Positions 47,390-57,523 of a stretch of DNA of 64,000 nt are shown one piece after another. Below the pieces are notes generated by a model that worked only from the letters and a program-made list of their open reading frames with translations, ran no database searches and had not been told where the DNA came from. Made by a program: the position numbers and the translations under genes. This DNA is from Larix kaempferi (Eukaryota; Streptophyta; Pinopsida; Pinales; Pinaceae), in contig BSBM01001664.1 in NCBI GenBank assembly GCA_027924585.1, positions 806,001 to 870,000 of the forward strand, read 5' to 3'. The number at the start of each line of letters is the position of its first letter. The first letter of the stretch is position 1.

Positions 47390-48475
47390 TCACGCCCCTA
47401 AGGACTCTTGGAGGATTTTCCAAAACCTAGAGGTGAATCGAGAATCTCTATCAAAAATAATCTTACGAGGGATTCCGTGTAGACGAACTATTTCTCGGAG
47501 AAAAACCTGAGCAATAGTAGGTGCATCAAAAGTATTTTTTATTGGAATAAAATGAGCACTCTTAGTTAGTTTGTCCACCACAACCATAATGCAATCATGC
47601 CTTTGTGGGGTGGTCGGTAGACCAGTCACGAAATCCATACATACCACTTCCCACTTAGTTTCTGGTATCTCATGAGGTTGAAGAAGTCCTGCAGGGTGGG
47701 GTGGTCGGTAGACCAGTCATGAAGTCCATAGATATCACTTCCCACTTAGTTTCTGGTATCTCATGAGGTTGAACAAGTCCTGCGGGGTGATGGCGTTCGG
47801 CCTTAACTTGTTGGCATTCTAAACAATGTGCCACATAATGTGCTATATCCTTCTTCATTCTTGGCCAGAAGAATTCCTTTTTTAGACCTTCATACATCTT
47901 TTTAACCCCTGGGTGAGTTGAGTATGGTGCTTGATGTGCTTCATCCATTACTAGCCTTCGAACTTCGCCAGTGGTTGGTACGTACACCTTTTCCCCTTCC
48001 AATGAGTATCTTTCAAACCTTGGGGAGGTTGGCTTCCCTTTTGACTATGTAGCTTGAATTTGATGGTACCAAGGGTCATTTACTAGATGGACTTTAATCT
48101 TATCTTTAAGATTCGTTACGACTGATACCAAAGCGTGTATACGAGGTCCTCTACTTAGCGCATATGCTACCTTGTTCTCCTTCCCCTTTATAAAGGAGAT
48201 TCTAAAGTCATACTCACTAAACAGTTCACTCCAACGTCTTTGGCGTGCATTAAGATCCTTTTGGGTGAAAATGTATTCAAGGCTTCGATGATCTGTTTTT
48301 AGCTCGAGTTGGCGTCCTACTAAGTAATGCCTCCACAACTTGAGAGCCATCACCACCACAGCCAATTCCAGATCATGAGTGGCATAATTGATCTCATGGC
48401 TTTTGAGTCTGCGAGAAGCATAGGTGATGACTCCCTCTTCTTGCATTAAGACTGCACCTAAACCTTGGGGTGTTA
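47390..48475 (-). pseudogene. Ty3/gypsy RNase H and integrase fragment
   Basis: Minus strand, starting about 48475 within RNase H ([20 protein letters not shown], then [15 protein letters not shown]), stop at 48045. Integrase zinc region: EAHQAPYSTHPGVKKMYEGL and HCLECQQVKAE. Core: SMDFMTGLP with the first catalytic Asp, a 92-bp tandem duplication that repeats this motif and shifts the frame, then VVVDKLTKSAHFIP and FDRDSRFTSRFW with the second Asp. The sequence breaks off before the catalytic Glu. Sequence style (GEVRRLVMDEAHQAPYSTHP) differs from the element at 1950-7663, so this is another gypsy lineage. It is dead. Confidence 0.92.
47609..47792. repeat. 92-bp tandem duplication inside the gypsy integrase
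   Basis: GGGTGGTCGGTAGACCAGTC ... AAGTCCTGC(A/G)GGGT occurs twice, at about 47609-47700 and 47701-47792, with about ten differences. It duplicates the integrase segment around the first catalytic Asp. Confidence 0.9.
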
Positions 48476-48639
48476 GGTGGGTAGGTATTGTGAGTAGTCT
48501 TTAGCTAGATAATTCACTATAAAATTCTAAGTATACAAACTGTAACTATTGAAGTAATTGTATAATCTGAGATTACTTTCTTTGGTAGTGATTTGTATTA
48601 TCTGAGATTACTCTCTCTGGTAGTATCATGGACCATCTT

Positions 48640-48852
48640 GGGGGTGGCTATAGAGGCAGGGATATAAAGGCTTCCCGCGTAACACTTATGGTTGGATGGT
48701 ACTAATGGACCTGCCCAACTTAGTTTCTTGGAGGAATTTATAGATACGGTGGCTTCAAAGGCAGGGATATAAAGGCTTCCTGCATAACACTTATGGTTGG
48801 ATGGTACTAGTGGACCTGCCCAACTCAGTTTCTTGGAGGAATTTATAGATTT
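48640..48852. repeat. About 105-bp tandem duplication
   Basis: GGCAGGGATATAAAGGCTTC through CTTGGAGGAATTTATAGAT is present twice. Just upstream (48565-48632) a 33-bp unit, AT(A)ATCTGAGATTACT(T/C)TCT, is also doubled. Confidence 0.88.
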
Positions 48853-48859
48853 GTTTTAT

Positions 48860-49470
48860 CTCCTACAATTTTGTGTTTAAATGTGTGGAAAATGTGTTAT
48901 TCCTTTATTCTATTTGCTTACACAATAAGGGAGATATTAGTTTTCAAGGATAAAGGAAAAACTTATTATAGTGAATACTACTCTACATTACTCTTTTGTT
49001 TTATTACCTTGTTTTTGCATACATGCAAGTACTGAAAAGAAAAAAGTAAAGATAGGTTGTAACTATTTAACTATGTTTTTATTTATCTCTTTGTATTTAT
49101 TTACAAAGATTCTAAATAACTTATATTTTTCTTAAACAAATAAATATTTTGGTCTAAACATAGTGTAGGACAAGATTATATTCTTATATAAATCTATTTT
49201 CTTTAAGCAAGAATACCCTAGTACATAGAATCATTTTCCCAGACAGGATGAAAGATAGAAATAACTTAATTATAGCTTTGTTTGAAGAAAAACAATAAAA
49301 ACTATAAACCTGGAAACATCAATTTCCTTATACGTGTGCTATTGATGTTACAGTGAGAGGCAGACGACTCAAAATTACAGTGATAGAGAGATTTACAATA
49401 TTCAGTGTCTGAGTGTATATATATAAATATAAAATTACATATTGAAACTGCGTCTTGCATTTAAACATGC
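48860..49470. other. Unassigned AT-rich DNA
   Basis: No supportable gene or element end. Confidence 0.4.
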
Positions 49471-49473
49471 AAA

Positions 49474-49655
49474 CGGATAAAAAATGGCCAGGTGTTCTCA
49501 CATTCCGTCATTTCTAGGTATGTTTCGTGGTTTTAAAACGGATAAAAAAAATGGCCAGGTGTTCTCACATTCCGTTCGCTGCTAGGTATGTTTCGTGTTC
49601 TCAAACGGATAAGAAAAATGGCCAGGTGTTCTCACATTCCATTCGCTGCTAGGAA
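49474..49655 (+). repeat. Three-copy repeat of about 65 bp
   Basis: Units start with AACGGATAA(G)AAAAATGGCC, continue AGGTGTTCTCACATTCC(G/A)T and end GCTAGG(TATGTTTCGTG). The third copy runs into AAGGCTTAAGGCGCCTGAGG and a cluster of five AACGCCTG(G/T) motifs (49685-49742). Confidence 0.9.
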
Positions 49656-49744
49656 AGGCTTAAGGCGCCTGAGGCGGAGGGAGTAACGCCTGTTCAACGC
49701 CTGGGTGTGTGTATCATTCAACGCCTGGCTTAACGCCTGGGTTT

Positions 49745-50384
49745 AAGCACTAACATCAGTGTTAGTATTATAACACCTCCTAAAAATATTAAAACGAATA
49801 TGCCACTACAACGAGCTTCAAACGAGAGCTTGACATATATTGTTGGATGACCATAATGTTTGTTGAACCACTCGACGGCACGAGTAGCATGGAGGATGCA
49901 TTTATGACGAAAGACAACTGAACTTCGACGATTTTTTAGAATGAAACGAGTAATAGATTATGCCATCGTTTTTCTTATTATAAAGAATTAATACTGCTTT
50001 GTTATCACCATTAAACTGAGAATACTGCTTATCCCAGAGTTGTTTAATAATATGAGATAATATTAAACAACTCTGGGATATTAATACTTTAGATATCTTT
50101 CTCTTGGATATGTAATGAGTATCCATCTTCACTTCACTTTCAATCTGTTCAAGCAATGGAGGAATAAAAACAAACATTTAGATTCACACCGTTCGGCACT
50201 TCATGAATCCACTGAATCTATACTTGTTTACCTTGTTTTTTAGTTGCTTAGTTTCGTGTTTTGGTAAATAGCCAAAGTATCTCCCAGCAGATCCTGATTG
50301 CAGCCATGAGGTTGAAGGTGGCGCGCAGCATGAGGGAGGCCCGCATCTAGCTCAACATACATACATACTTATGTTAGATACTAG
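49745..50384. other. Mostly unassigned DNA with a strong hairpin
   Basis: Apart from the hairpin at 50030-50080 I see no gene. The minus frame 49902-50177 has a fragment (KMDTHYISKRKISKVL) loosely like the end of copia RNase H, but too weak to call. Confidence 0.4.
50030..50080. repeat. 20-bp perfect inverted repeat with 11-nt loop
   Basis: TATCCCAGAGTTGTTTAATA at 50030-50049 is exactly complementary to 50061-50080. The loop is ATATGAGATAA. Confidence 0.95.
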
Positions 50385-50881
50385 TGTTAGATTTTCATAC
50401 ATTCATAGTATAATAATTCAAATTCATAAATAGGATTACTAGAAGAAAGACAAAGCACAAAACAATAAAACAAGAGTTTATCTGGAAACCCAATTGGGAG
50501 AAAACCCAGGAACCTTCTTATAGAGATGATAATTCCGAGAATGGAGTACAATGATGAGAAAGAAAAGATGGAAATGCTTTCCAAAGATAGAACTTGTGTG
50601 AAGTGAGTGAGTGAATAATGAGGTGTACTTTACCTCTTATTTATATAAGTGTCAAACTGGGCCGACTTCTCTTGGGGAAGGGGAGTAATAAATGGGGAGT
50701 AATAAATAATTTTATTTTTAATTTTTCTTTTGCTTGCTTTTCATCCCAAGGTTTACATTGATTCTTTCAAGGGTTTTACATAATTAATTACATCAAGTTC
50801 ATCCCCTTCCCCTTGGGAGGTACAATCAAGTACAATAAAAATACAATAATAATATCTTCCGAAGTTACACAAAATCCAACA
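50385..50881 (-). mobile_element. Solo LTR (497 bp), minus orientation
   Basis: In the plus direction it begins TGTTAGATTTT and ends AAAATCCAACA, near-perfect inverted ends. It is flanked on both sides by the 5-bp target duplication ACTAG (50380-50384 and 50882-50886). On the minus strand TTATATAAATAAG (about 50637-50649) is the TATA box. No internal sequence is present, so the element was removed by LTR-LTR recombination. Sequence resembles copia LTRs in form only. Confidence 0.95.
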
Positions 50882-50886
50882 ACTAG

Positions 50887-51620
50887 CATATGGAAAACCC
50901 TAACATCTTGATTTTAGGTAACCATATGCAACTCACAGGCTTACAGACGAATATATCAGTTTGTTTGAAGGTGAACCACACAGGAACGACAGGACACAAC
51001 CTATCTTGCCATCTCCATAATATTTCCACTACCCAATGCAGACCCAAAAAAACATAAGCTGGTGGGCAATTGTGAATGGTCAGCCACAGATAATTTTAGA
51101 TCGATGGAGATGCTGAGGATAACTAAATCCTCGAATGAACTATTTTAAATGAATATTCAACAGTGTTCCGCCTAGTCGAAATAGCCAGGAAAAAGAGCAA
51201 GGAGAAGCCTTTCTTAGAGGAAAGCGTATTGCGAAGAAAGAATGAGAGACGAGAAATGGAAGAACACAGACAAGTAATTTGAGAGAATAGGCATCCTACT
51301 GAAGTTAAACATGCAGGTCGATAGTGAATGTAGGTAGAGTGAGATGAGAGCTCAACACCTGCCTTTTTATTTTTTCAACCCTAAGGAAGTTAGGGTAAAC
51401 TGAATCATAACCTGTCTTGGACTTCAAAATAACAAGACTTAGCTCTCAGTGGTTAAAGATAAAGCAACTCTTGTTCTTCGGGTTGTGTCTAGGAATCGAT
51501 TTGCTGCAAGTAAAAATAGCAGTAGTAATGGATATAATTTGGGGATCGATTCTCTGATAATGGATATCCAGGGAACTTCTATACAGGATATGTCTCTTCT
51601 CTCGGCATCTGGCTATGCCC
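50887..51620. other. Unassigned DNA
   Basis: No frame with a recognisable motif. CTTAGCTCTCAGTGGTTAAAG at 51439 looks like a pol III A box but has no B box after it. Confidence 0.4.
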
Positions 51621-52510
51621 CCAACTGGCCTACTCCCTTCCCACGAAGCTCATGCTTAAGCTGGATAAGGAAATATGTAGATTTTAATTGTAAACAGATT
51701 ATGGGCCTGTGCCCTTCCCACAAGCTCACGCTTGAGCTGAATAAGAAAATATATATGATCTAATTGTAAACAGAATATGGGCCTGCGCCCTCATACTTCT
51801 TGGCATACCAACAAACAACAAAACATACAATTTAAAGGTCTAATCTATAGTCTCAGGTTGCGTCACTCTGGCCGCACCCTCTCCATTTCCTTGGAAAACA
51901 CAAACTGAAATTCATGACATAAATAACACATGGGTCACAGGGTTGCACACTCACCATGGCCACGCCCTCTTCATATGAAAAAAAATAATTAAAAAAAAAG
52001 AAAACTAGGAGCTGCGTTCTCCCATAGGAGTGCTCTCCTCCACTCATCCCAAAAAAGACAAATAATGCATAACAGGTGCCTCTCTTCTCTTATTCTCTGC
52101 ATGAACAAGAGGACTGCGCAGTGTGAAAGGGCTTACGCCCTCTCTTCTCACTCTGCATGAATCAAGAAGATTGGATTATATTGTATATATGTCTATGGTT
52201 GAAGATAAAAGAAACGTCCTTCACAAAACTATGGGACAGTTCTAAAATATCATAATACGAAACTTCAGAAGGGCCGCGCCATCGCTCCCTATCCACGGGA
52301 GAGTGTCCAAACAAGGTTAAGAGCCACGCTTTTCTAGTCAACGTAAGCTTTAACAAAGAATTGAGGGAATGGCTAAGGGAAAGGCCCTTCACTGCCTCAC
52401 AAACATAACGGGAAATCAAAAGAATGGCTCAGGGCTACGCCCTTCCCTGCCATCAAAAACATCAAGGCTCACACTCCAGACTTAAACAGAAAAGGCAAAG
52501 GGCTTGGTTC
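51600..52510 (+). repeat. Degenerate array with GGGC..CGCCCT motifs
   Basis: Two clear 85-bp units (about 51628-51712 and 51713-51795) end TGGGCCTG(T/C)GCCCT. Related motifs follow at about 51870 (TGGCCGCACCCT), 51957 (TGGCCACGCCCTCTTC), 52128 (GGCTTACGCCCTCTCTTC), 52270 (GGGCCGCGCC), 52433 (GGGCTACGCCCTTCC). Spacing is about 60-170 bp. The motif is close to palindromic. Confidence 0.6.
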
Positions 52511-52519
52511 CCTTGCAAA

Positions 52520-52968
52520 AGGCCTCCCATAATCAACAATTAAAAGAGGGCTCAGCTTTCATGAGAGAAAGGCCGTCCAAACTCCAACAGAAAAGGAAAC
52601 AGGGATCGGTTCTCTATTTGAAGGTGGGTTGGCATCTGAAACGACTCCAGGAGATGGCAGAATACAGAATACATCGGTCTGGAGCACGAGTTTGTGAGAG
52701 GTCGAATTCGCCCAGATCGTGGAAATGGAAGAGATTAGGGTTTAGAGAGTTGCATGAGTGTTTCAAGGTGGATTAATGCACAGGAGTAATCAGGCTTTAT
52801 TTTGAGGACTCAACCTAAAGATACCGATCTGCACATCGATTTCTCCGGCCGATCTGTATCATTCACAATTCAATCTAATAATATTTTCTTGCAGATCTAC
52901 TTTACATGATGATAATCAAACATATCATGTGTGTAGCGAGAGCCCTTAGGCACAAGCTTTGGAACACG
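52520..52968 (-). other. Probable leader of a minus-strand LTR element
   Basis: Lies internal to the minus-strand primer-binding site at 52969-52980. It has no coding frame I recognise. Confidence 0.4.
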
Positions 52969-52980
52969 GCTCTGATACCA
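52969..52980 (-). other. Primer-binding site, minus strand
   Basis: GGCTCTGATACCA on the plus strand is the complement of TGGTATCAGAGCC, the initiator-Met type. It sits 3 bases from an LTR end at 52984. Confidence 0.85.
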
Positions 52981-52983
52981 AAA

Positions 52984-53140
52984 TGTAACACCCAAAAATC
53001 AAAAGAATAGCAAATCAAACAAAATAAAAGAAAACATGCAAACAGATTTTGAAAAAGATAGGTGGGGGACAACTCTCCACCCAACCAATCCCCATTCAAC
53101 GGCTGAGACCCCCAAGTCCCCAACAATTAACCCTATGCCA
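52984..53140 (-). mobile_element. End of a minus-strand LTR, cut by the copia insertion
   Basis: TGTAACACCC on the plus strand is the complement of an LTR ending GGGTGTTACA, a common gypsy LTR end. Only 157 bp precede the copia LTR at 53141; the rest should lie beyond the copia elements, outside this window. Confidence 0.65.
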
Positions 53141-54024
53141 TGTTAGAAAGTGGAAACAAGGAAGGTCTTCTATCATTTGCACATGTCCTTGCATGATGGA
53201 AGACATAAAACAGGAAGCCAAATGGATTAATGCCTTTATCCAAAGTTTAGACTTAGGAAAAGTGCATTATGTGATCTAATTATCAATTGACTTAATGGAG
53301 TTACTTTTTATAAAGTTCAAGTGAAAATAATTTAAGTGATGGCTAATCTAATCTTGGCCATTGATCTCACCGGAGGATCTAATCCATTGATCCATAGTGA
53401 GAAGTTAAGGTTTTCGCTTGGCCATTGAGTTAAAAGGAGGATTGATTTGGTGGAAAGGACACACATACACACAGTGAGATTTCTTACTCATAAAATTGAG
53501 CCGGAGAGTGAAAAAGAGAGTTTGCAGGGGAGTTTTCCAGAGGGTGAGACTAAAAAACCTCTATCCAAATATTGGCAGAGAGAGAGGCAAATTGCAGAGG
53601 CCGTACACGATGACGCAGGGCCAGCCGTACGAGTGATGCAGAGGCCCCACGGGTGACGCGGGGAGGCCGTACGCTGACGCAGGAGGTCATACGATCTAGC
53701 TGGGGTTTTCTCTAAGTTTCCATTGTACGATTTTTCCAAGTTGGGTAAAATCGATTTCTGGATTGTACTATTCTGTATCTTGCTAATAAAATATATTCTC
53801 AGACTGCTGCACCGGTTTTCCCATCTTGGGTTTTTCCGGGGGGTTTCAAACCCAAAAATATTGGTGTCTCTATTGATGTGATTGTTGTTCTATTTCTCTC
53901 AATATTTATTTTTTCGCTGCATATTTGTGAAGAAATCCATTTGTGGTTATCAGTAATTATTTGGGGTTAAAATTAAAATAACTTGCATACTATAACTCAA
54001 GAGTGGGTTTTAAGGAAATTTACA
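53141..54024 (+). mobile_element. copia 1 5' LTR (884 bp)
   Basis: Begins TGTTAGAAAG and ends TTTACA directly before the primer-binding site. Its first 115 bp match 60653-60767. AATAAAATATATTC near 53783 is a polyadenylation-like signal. Confidence 0.9.
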
Positions 54025-54036
54025 TGGCATCAGAGC
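54025..54036 (+). other. copia 1 primer-binding site
   Basis: TGGCATCAGAGC, one substitution from the initiator-Met complement, directly after the LTR. Confidence 0.9.
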
Positions 54037-54122
54037 TCTTCTGAGCAGATCTGAGAGAAAGCAGCAGTTGTTGGATAGATCAGGGGCAGATCTATTCTAA
54101 GGGTTGATAGGTACACTTCATT

Positions 54123-55181
54123 ATGGCCATACACTTGAGAGTCGAGGATAGACTCCAGGGGGCCCAAAACTTTCCTACATGGAAAGAGAGGATCACCAGG
54201 ATCCTATATGTTAGTGATGCAGAGGAGCACATTGACGACCAAAAGGTTGCTCCCACAGATCCTACAGAGTTTGCAAGATGGAAGAAGGTATATTCTAGAG
54301 CCATGTTGATCATCTTAGATGGGGTGAAGGATCACATAGTCCCTCACCTTTCTGGGAAGAAGACTGCATTGGAAATGTGGAAAGCTTTGGAAAGCCTTTA
54401 CCAGAGTAAGAACGAAAACCGAAAGATGGTGCTACAAGAGAGGTTACGTTACACAGGGATAATTTTAAGGACCCTTACTTAAAAGTGTATAAACCTTGGT
54501 GAATCTTACCAATTCTTAAAATGTCAACTACAAAATATTTGGCGATATTTTTCTAAAATTATTTCAATTTCTAAAGATTGTATATAGTTTATATAATAAT
54601 TTGGCAATTTTTAGAGTGAAAAAAGTTTACCCCATCAAAATTGGGCGAAATGGGGCTTTAAAAAATGCAAATTGGCGAATCTTTTTTTGGAAAAATAGCC
54701 CATGGGCTAAATTTCACCCCTAAAATTATCCTTGGTTGCGTAGTACCAAGATGGCCAAGGGTGAACGAGTGGTGCCTTATCTCACAAGGCTCACACAGAT
54801 CAGAGATGAGCTTGGAGCAGTGGACTCTAATACTGAAGATGAGGAGCTAGTTCGGATAGCCCTCAATGGCTTTTCTAAGCCATGGGACGTCTTTGTCAAA
54901 GGCGTGGTGGCTAGGGAAAAGCTCCCTGACTGGTAGAGATTGTGGGATGACTTCGTCGGGAAGATATCCTCATGGGTCAAGGTTCAGGTTCATCCAACGT
55001 TGCCCCACAGATCGTGGACGAAGAGGCTCTAACCCTAGCAGGCAAGGGCAAGGGCAAGGCAAAGAAGAAGAAGGGTAGTAAGAAGAACATTGACATGTCA
55101 AAGGTCAAGTGTTTCATCTGCAACAAGCATGGACACTTTGCCTCCCAGTTCCCAAACAGGAAAAAGAAGAATAACACATAG
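54123..55181 (+). pseudogene. gag: copia 1 Gag, interrupted
   Basis: Starts MAIHLRVEDRLQGAQNFPTW, the N-terminus usual for copia Gag, with the UBN2-type helical core (ARWKKVYSRAMLIILDGVKD, ALEMWKALESLYQ). Codons to LQERLR end at 54449; a 284-bp insertion follows; the core resumes at 54742 (STKMAKGERVVPYLTRL, IALNGFSKPWDVFVKGV). A TAG at 54934 lies where Gln is expected. The next part is out of frame. The zinc knuckle at 55104-55145 reads CFICNKHGHFASQF: the last Cys of CX2CX4HX4C is Phe, so it could not bind zinc normally. Gag would package RNA; this copy cannot. Confidence 0.92.
54450..54733. mobile_element. MITE-like insertion (284 bp) in copia 1 gag
   Basis: Ends contain GGGATAATTTTAAGG (left) and GGATAATTTTAGGGG (right, complement). 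It is flanked by GGTTACGT (54442-54449) and GGTTGCGT (54734-54741), an 8-bp target duplication with one mismatch. Removing it with one duplicate restores the gag frame exactly. No coding capacity. The 8-bp duplication suggests hAT mobilisation. The left terminus has a few extra bases, so the exact end is uncertain. Confidence 0.75.
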
Positions 55182-55187
55182 ACGCCA

Positions 55188-56245
55188 AGTTCTGTAGAGG
55201 TGGACGAATTCAACAAGAGTTTTGATGAGGACTTTTGTTCGATAGCTTGCATGGAAAGCTCCATAAGCAACAACATCTGGTACATTGATAGTGGAGCATC
55301 TTGTCATATGACAGGACAAAGAGCATTCTTCAAGAGCTTGCAGGAGGGTGGAGTAAAACTCCACATTGAGTTGGGAGATGATGAGCAGTATCAGGCACAG
55401 GGAGTTGGTACTGTTTCGTTTCAGAGGGAGTCTGACAAACCCCTCAGTTTTGTTGACGTATTATATGTTCTGGAGTGACCTCATATCAGTTTCCACCTTG
55501 GAGGACAAGGGTCTTCTGGTTACTTTCCGGGATAGGAAAGTGTATATCATGCCCAAGGGGTCAGAGCAGAAGTTGGATCGGACGATTGGGGTATGGAGTG
55601 GGAAGATGTACAGACTACACTTCGAGCCTGCAAAGCCTCTAGTCAGCAACAACAACAGTCAAAGTGAGTTGTGGCATATGAGGATGGCACACTTACACCA
55701 TGGAGCACTGAGGCATTTGAGAGAGGAAGCTATTGGAGTTCCTCAGGTACAGGAGGAGAAGCATGACCATTGGAAGGGTTGTGCGTTGGGGAAGAATACC
55801 AGGAATCCTTTCCCACAGAGTGAGCACAAGTCTAATGGGACCTTGGACTTGGTGCATTTGGATGTTTGCGAACCGATGAGCATCCATTCTTTCAGTGGCG
55901 ATAGTTATTGCGTCACATTCATTGAGGACTATTCCAGGAATACCTGGATCTATTTCCTAAAGGCCAAGTCAGAGGTATTTGAGCGGTTTTAGGAGTTCAA
56001 AACACTCGTGGAAAACCAGAAAGGAAGGAGGATTCAAATACTGACGACAGACAACGGGGGTGAGTACAACACCAAGGAGTTCTTGGATTTTTTTTCATCA
56101 GAGGGGATCAAGAAGGAGCATACTGTTCCTCACACCCCGCAGCAGAATGGAGTGGCAGAGAGGAAGAACAAGACACTAGTTAGTGCAACGAAAGCCATGT
56201 TGTTTGATCAGGGATTATCACTATTCCTATGGGCCGAGGCATTTC
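55188..56245 (+). pseudogene. pol: copia 1 protease and N-terminal integrase
   Basis: Protease active site at about 55288: WYIDSGASCHMTG. A frameshift near 55475 follows (VLYVLE in one frame, ISVSTLEDKGLLVTF in another). Then the pre-integrase zinc region LWHMRMAHLHHGALRHL with GCALGKN, where the first Cys of the CX2C pair seems to be lost, and the integrase core: LDLVHLDVCEPM (Asp), a TAG at 55990 in place of Gln, TTDNGGEY (Asp), HTPQQNGVAERKN (Glu). The frame is then cut at 56245 by a 1,278-bp insertion. Integrase would insert the DNA copy; at least three lesions make this one inactive. Confidence 0.92.
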
Positions 56246-57523
56246 CACGGGGAGTTCACTCAGTGAACTTGTTTCATAGCACGATTGTTCGCATGATATT
56301 AAAGAATATCCCTAATTTCACTAAATATTGGAAAATGCCTACTAAAATTTTATTGTTGAACCCCCCTCCCAATATTTCTTTCCAATTAAGAAAACCCCTA
56401 GTTTCACCAAATATTGTAGGTATCCATTTGTATCAATCCATTTTTAATACCCCCTTTATATCATATTATCAAGTTGTAACAAACAAGAACCCTAAACATT
56501 TTAGTATAAGCAAACAAGACGCTAAATAAAATAATAGTATAATACTAATAATGATCCCACCAAGATTGCAAGGGTGATTGATTCATTTGTAACGTTGGAT
56601 AGTGGAAGACCCAACGAAATATTACTATAGAAGGGAAAATGTGTAAAAGGAAACCCATTCAAGAGATCAACATAACAAAGAATGTAAAATACTGATAGTC
56701 CACTAGTTAGTGCAATGGTTAGAGAAGACAAGAATTGCAAATGTTTCATAGCACAATTGGCCAATCTACCAATTTAATATCATGTAAATACATGTATAGC
56801 CATAGAGAGCTCATGTTTTCTATAAGATTAATAATTAAACTCCATAAAAATGCAAAAATGAAACCCTTTCATTGATGGAATCCCCCACCTTCCTATCAAA
56901 AAAAACATCTTGGTTCCAGTGAGCCAAGAAATATTGATCTTACTTTTCTTGGTTGTCGTGGATCAAGATTTGACTGAATCTCAATACCCACCTAAACCCC
57001 AACCTAAAAAAATGAAGAGTTATATCTTTTACTTGAATTCCTACAAAAATAAAATACAATTGTTCAACTCTAGAACTCCCGATTACTTACATATCTTAAC
57101 TTAAAGATGAAAAACACTATAACATCAATCAAACCAAGCCTAAAGAAGCTATTAAATGAGGATTTCTCAAGGATAGTAATCCAAAGAGACTTCCATTGAT
57201 ATTATAATTTGTACACTATTATCATATTTATGCAAAACTTAGGATCATAAGCAATATCAAATAAAAATGGAGGGTACATAAGTTTTAGGTGGGTATGACT
57301 TGAGCCCATGATTTGGAGTTATGAATCCATCCCATGATTTGGAGGTTATTCCTCATCCCACCCAAATAAAATAAGCCCCAATATTTATATTACTATGTAA
57401 AATTAAACCCCCCCCCTTCACCCCTTAATACAAAGCAATATATTTTTGAGGTTTTTAAGAGTATTCTAACCCCCAATATGAATGGACGTGATATGATATT
57501 GCCTCACTAGTGAATCCCCCGTG
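56246..57523. mobile_element. Non-autonomous hAT-like element (1,278 bp) in copia 1 integrase
   Basis: Left end CACGGGGAGTTCACTCAGTG; right end, complement, CACGGGGGATTCACTAGTG: terminal inverted repeats of about 20 bp. Perfect 8-bp target duplication GGCATTTC (56238-56245 and 57524-57531). Excision restores the integrase frame. Each end carries a small palindrome (AGTTCACT-C-AGTGAACT left; TTCACTAGTGAA right). Interior AT-rich with no transposase. hAT is inferred from the 8-bp duplication; the CACGGGG terminus is not one I can name. Confidence 0.88.

Noticed and set aside
49902-50177. copia RNase H remnant on the minus strand
   Set aside because: Only a short loose resemblance (KMDTHYISKRKI); the rest of the frame does not fit.
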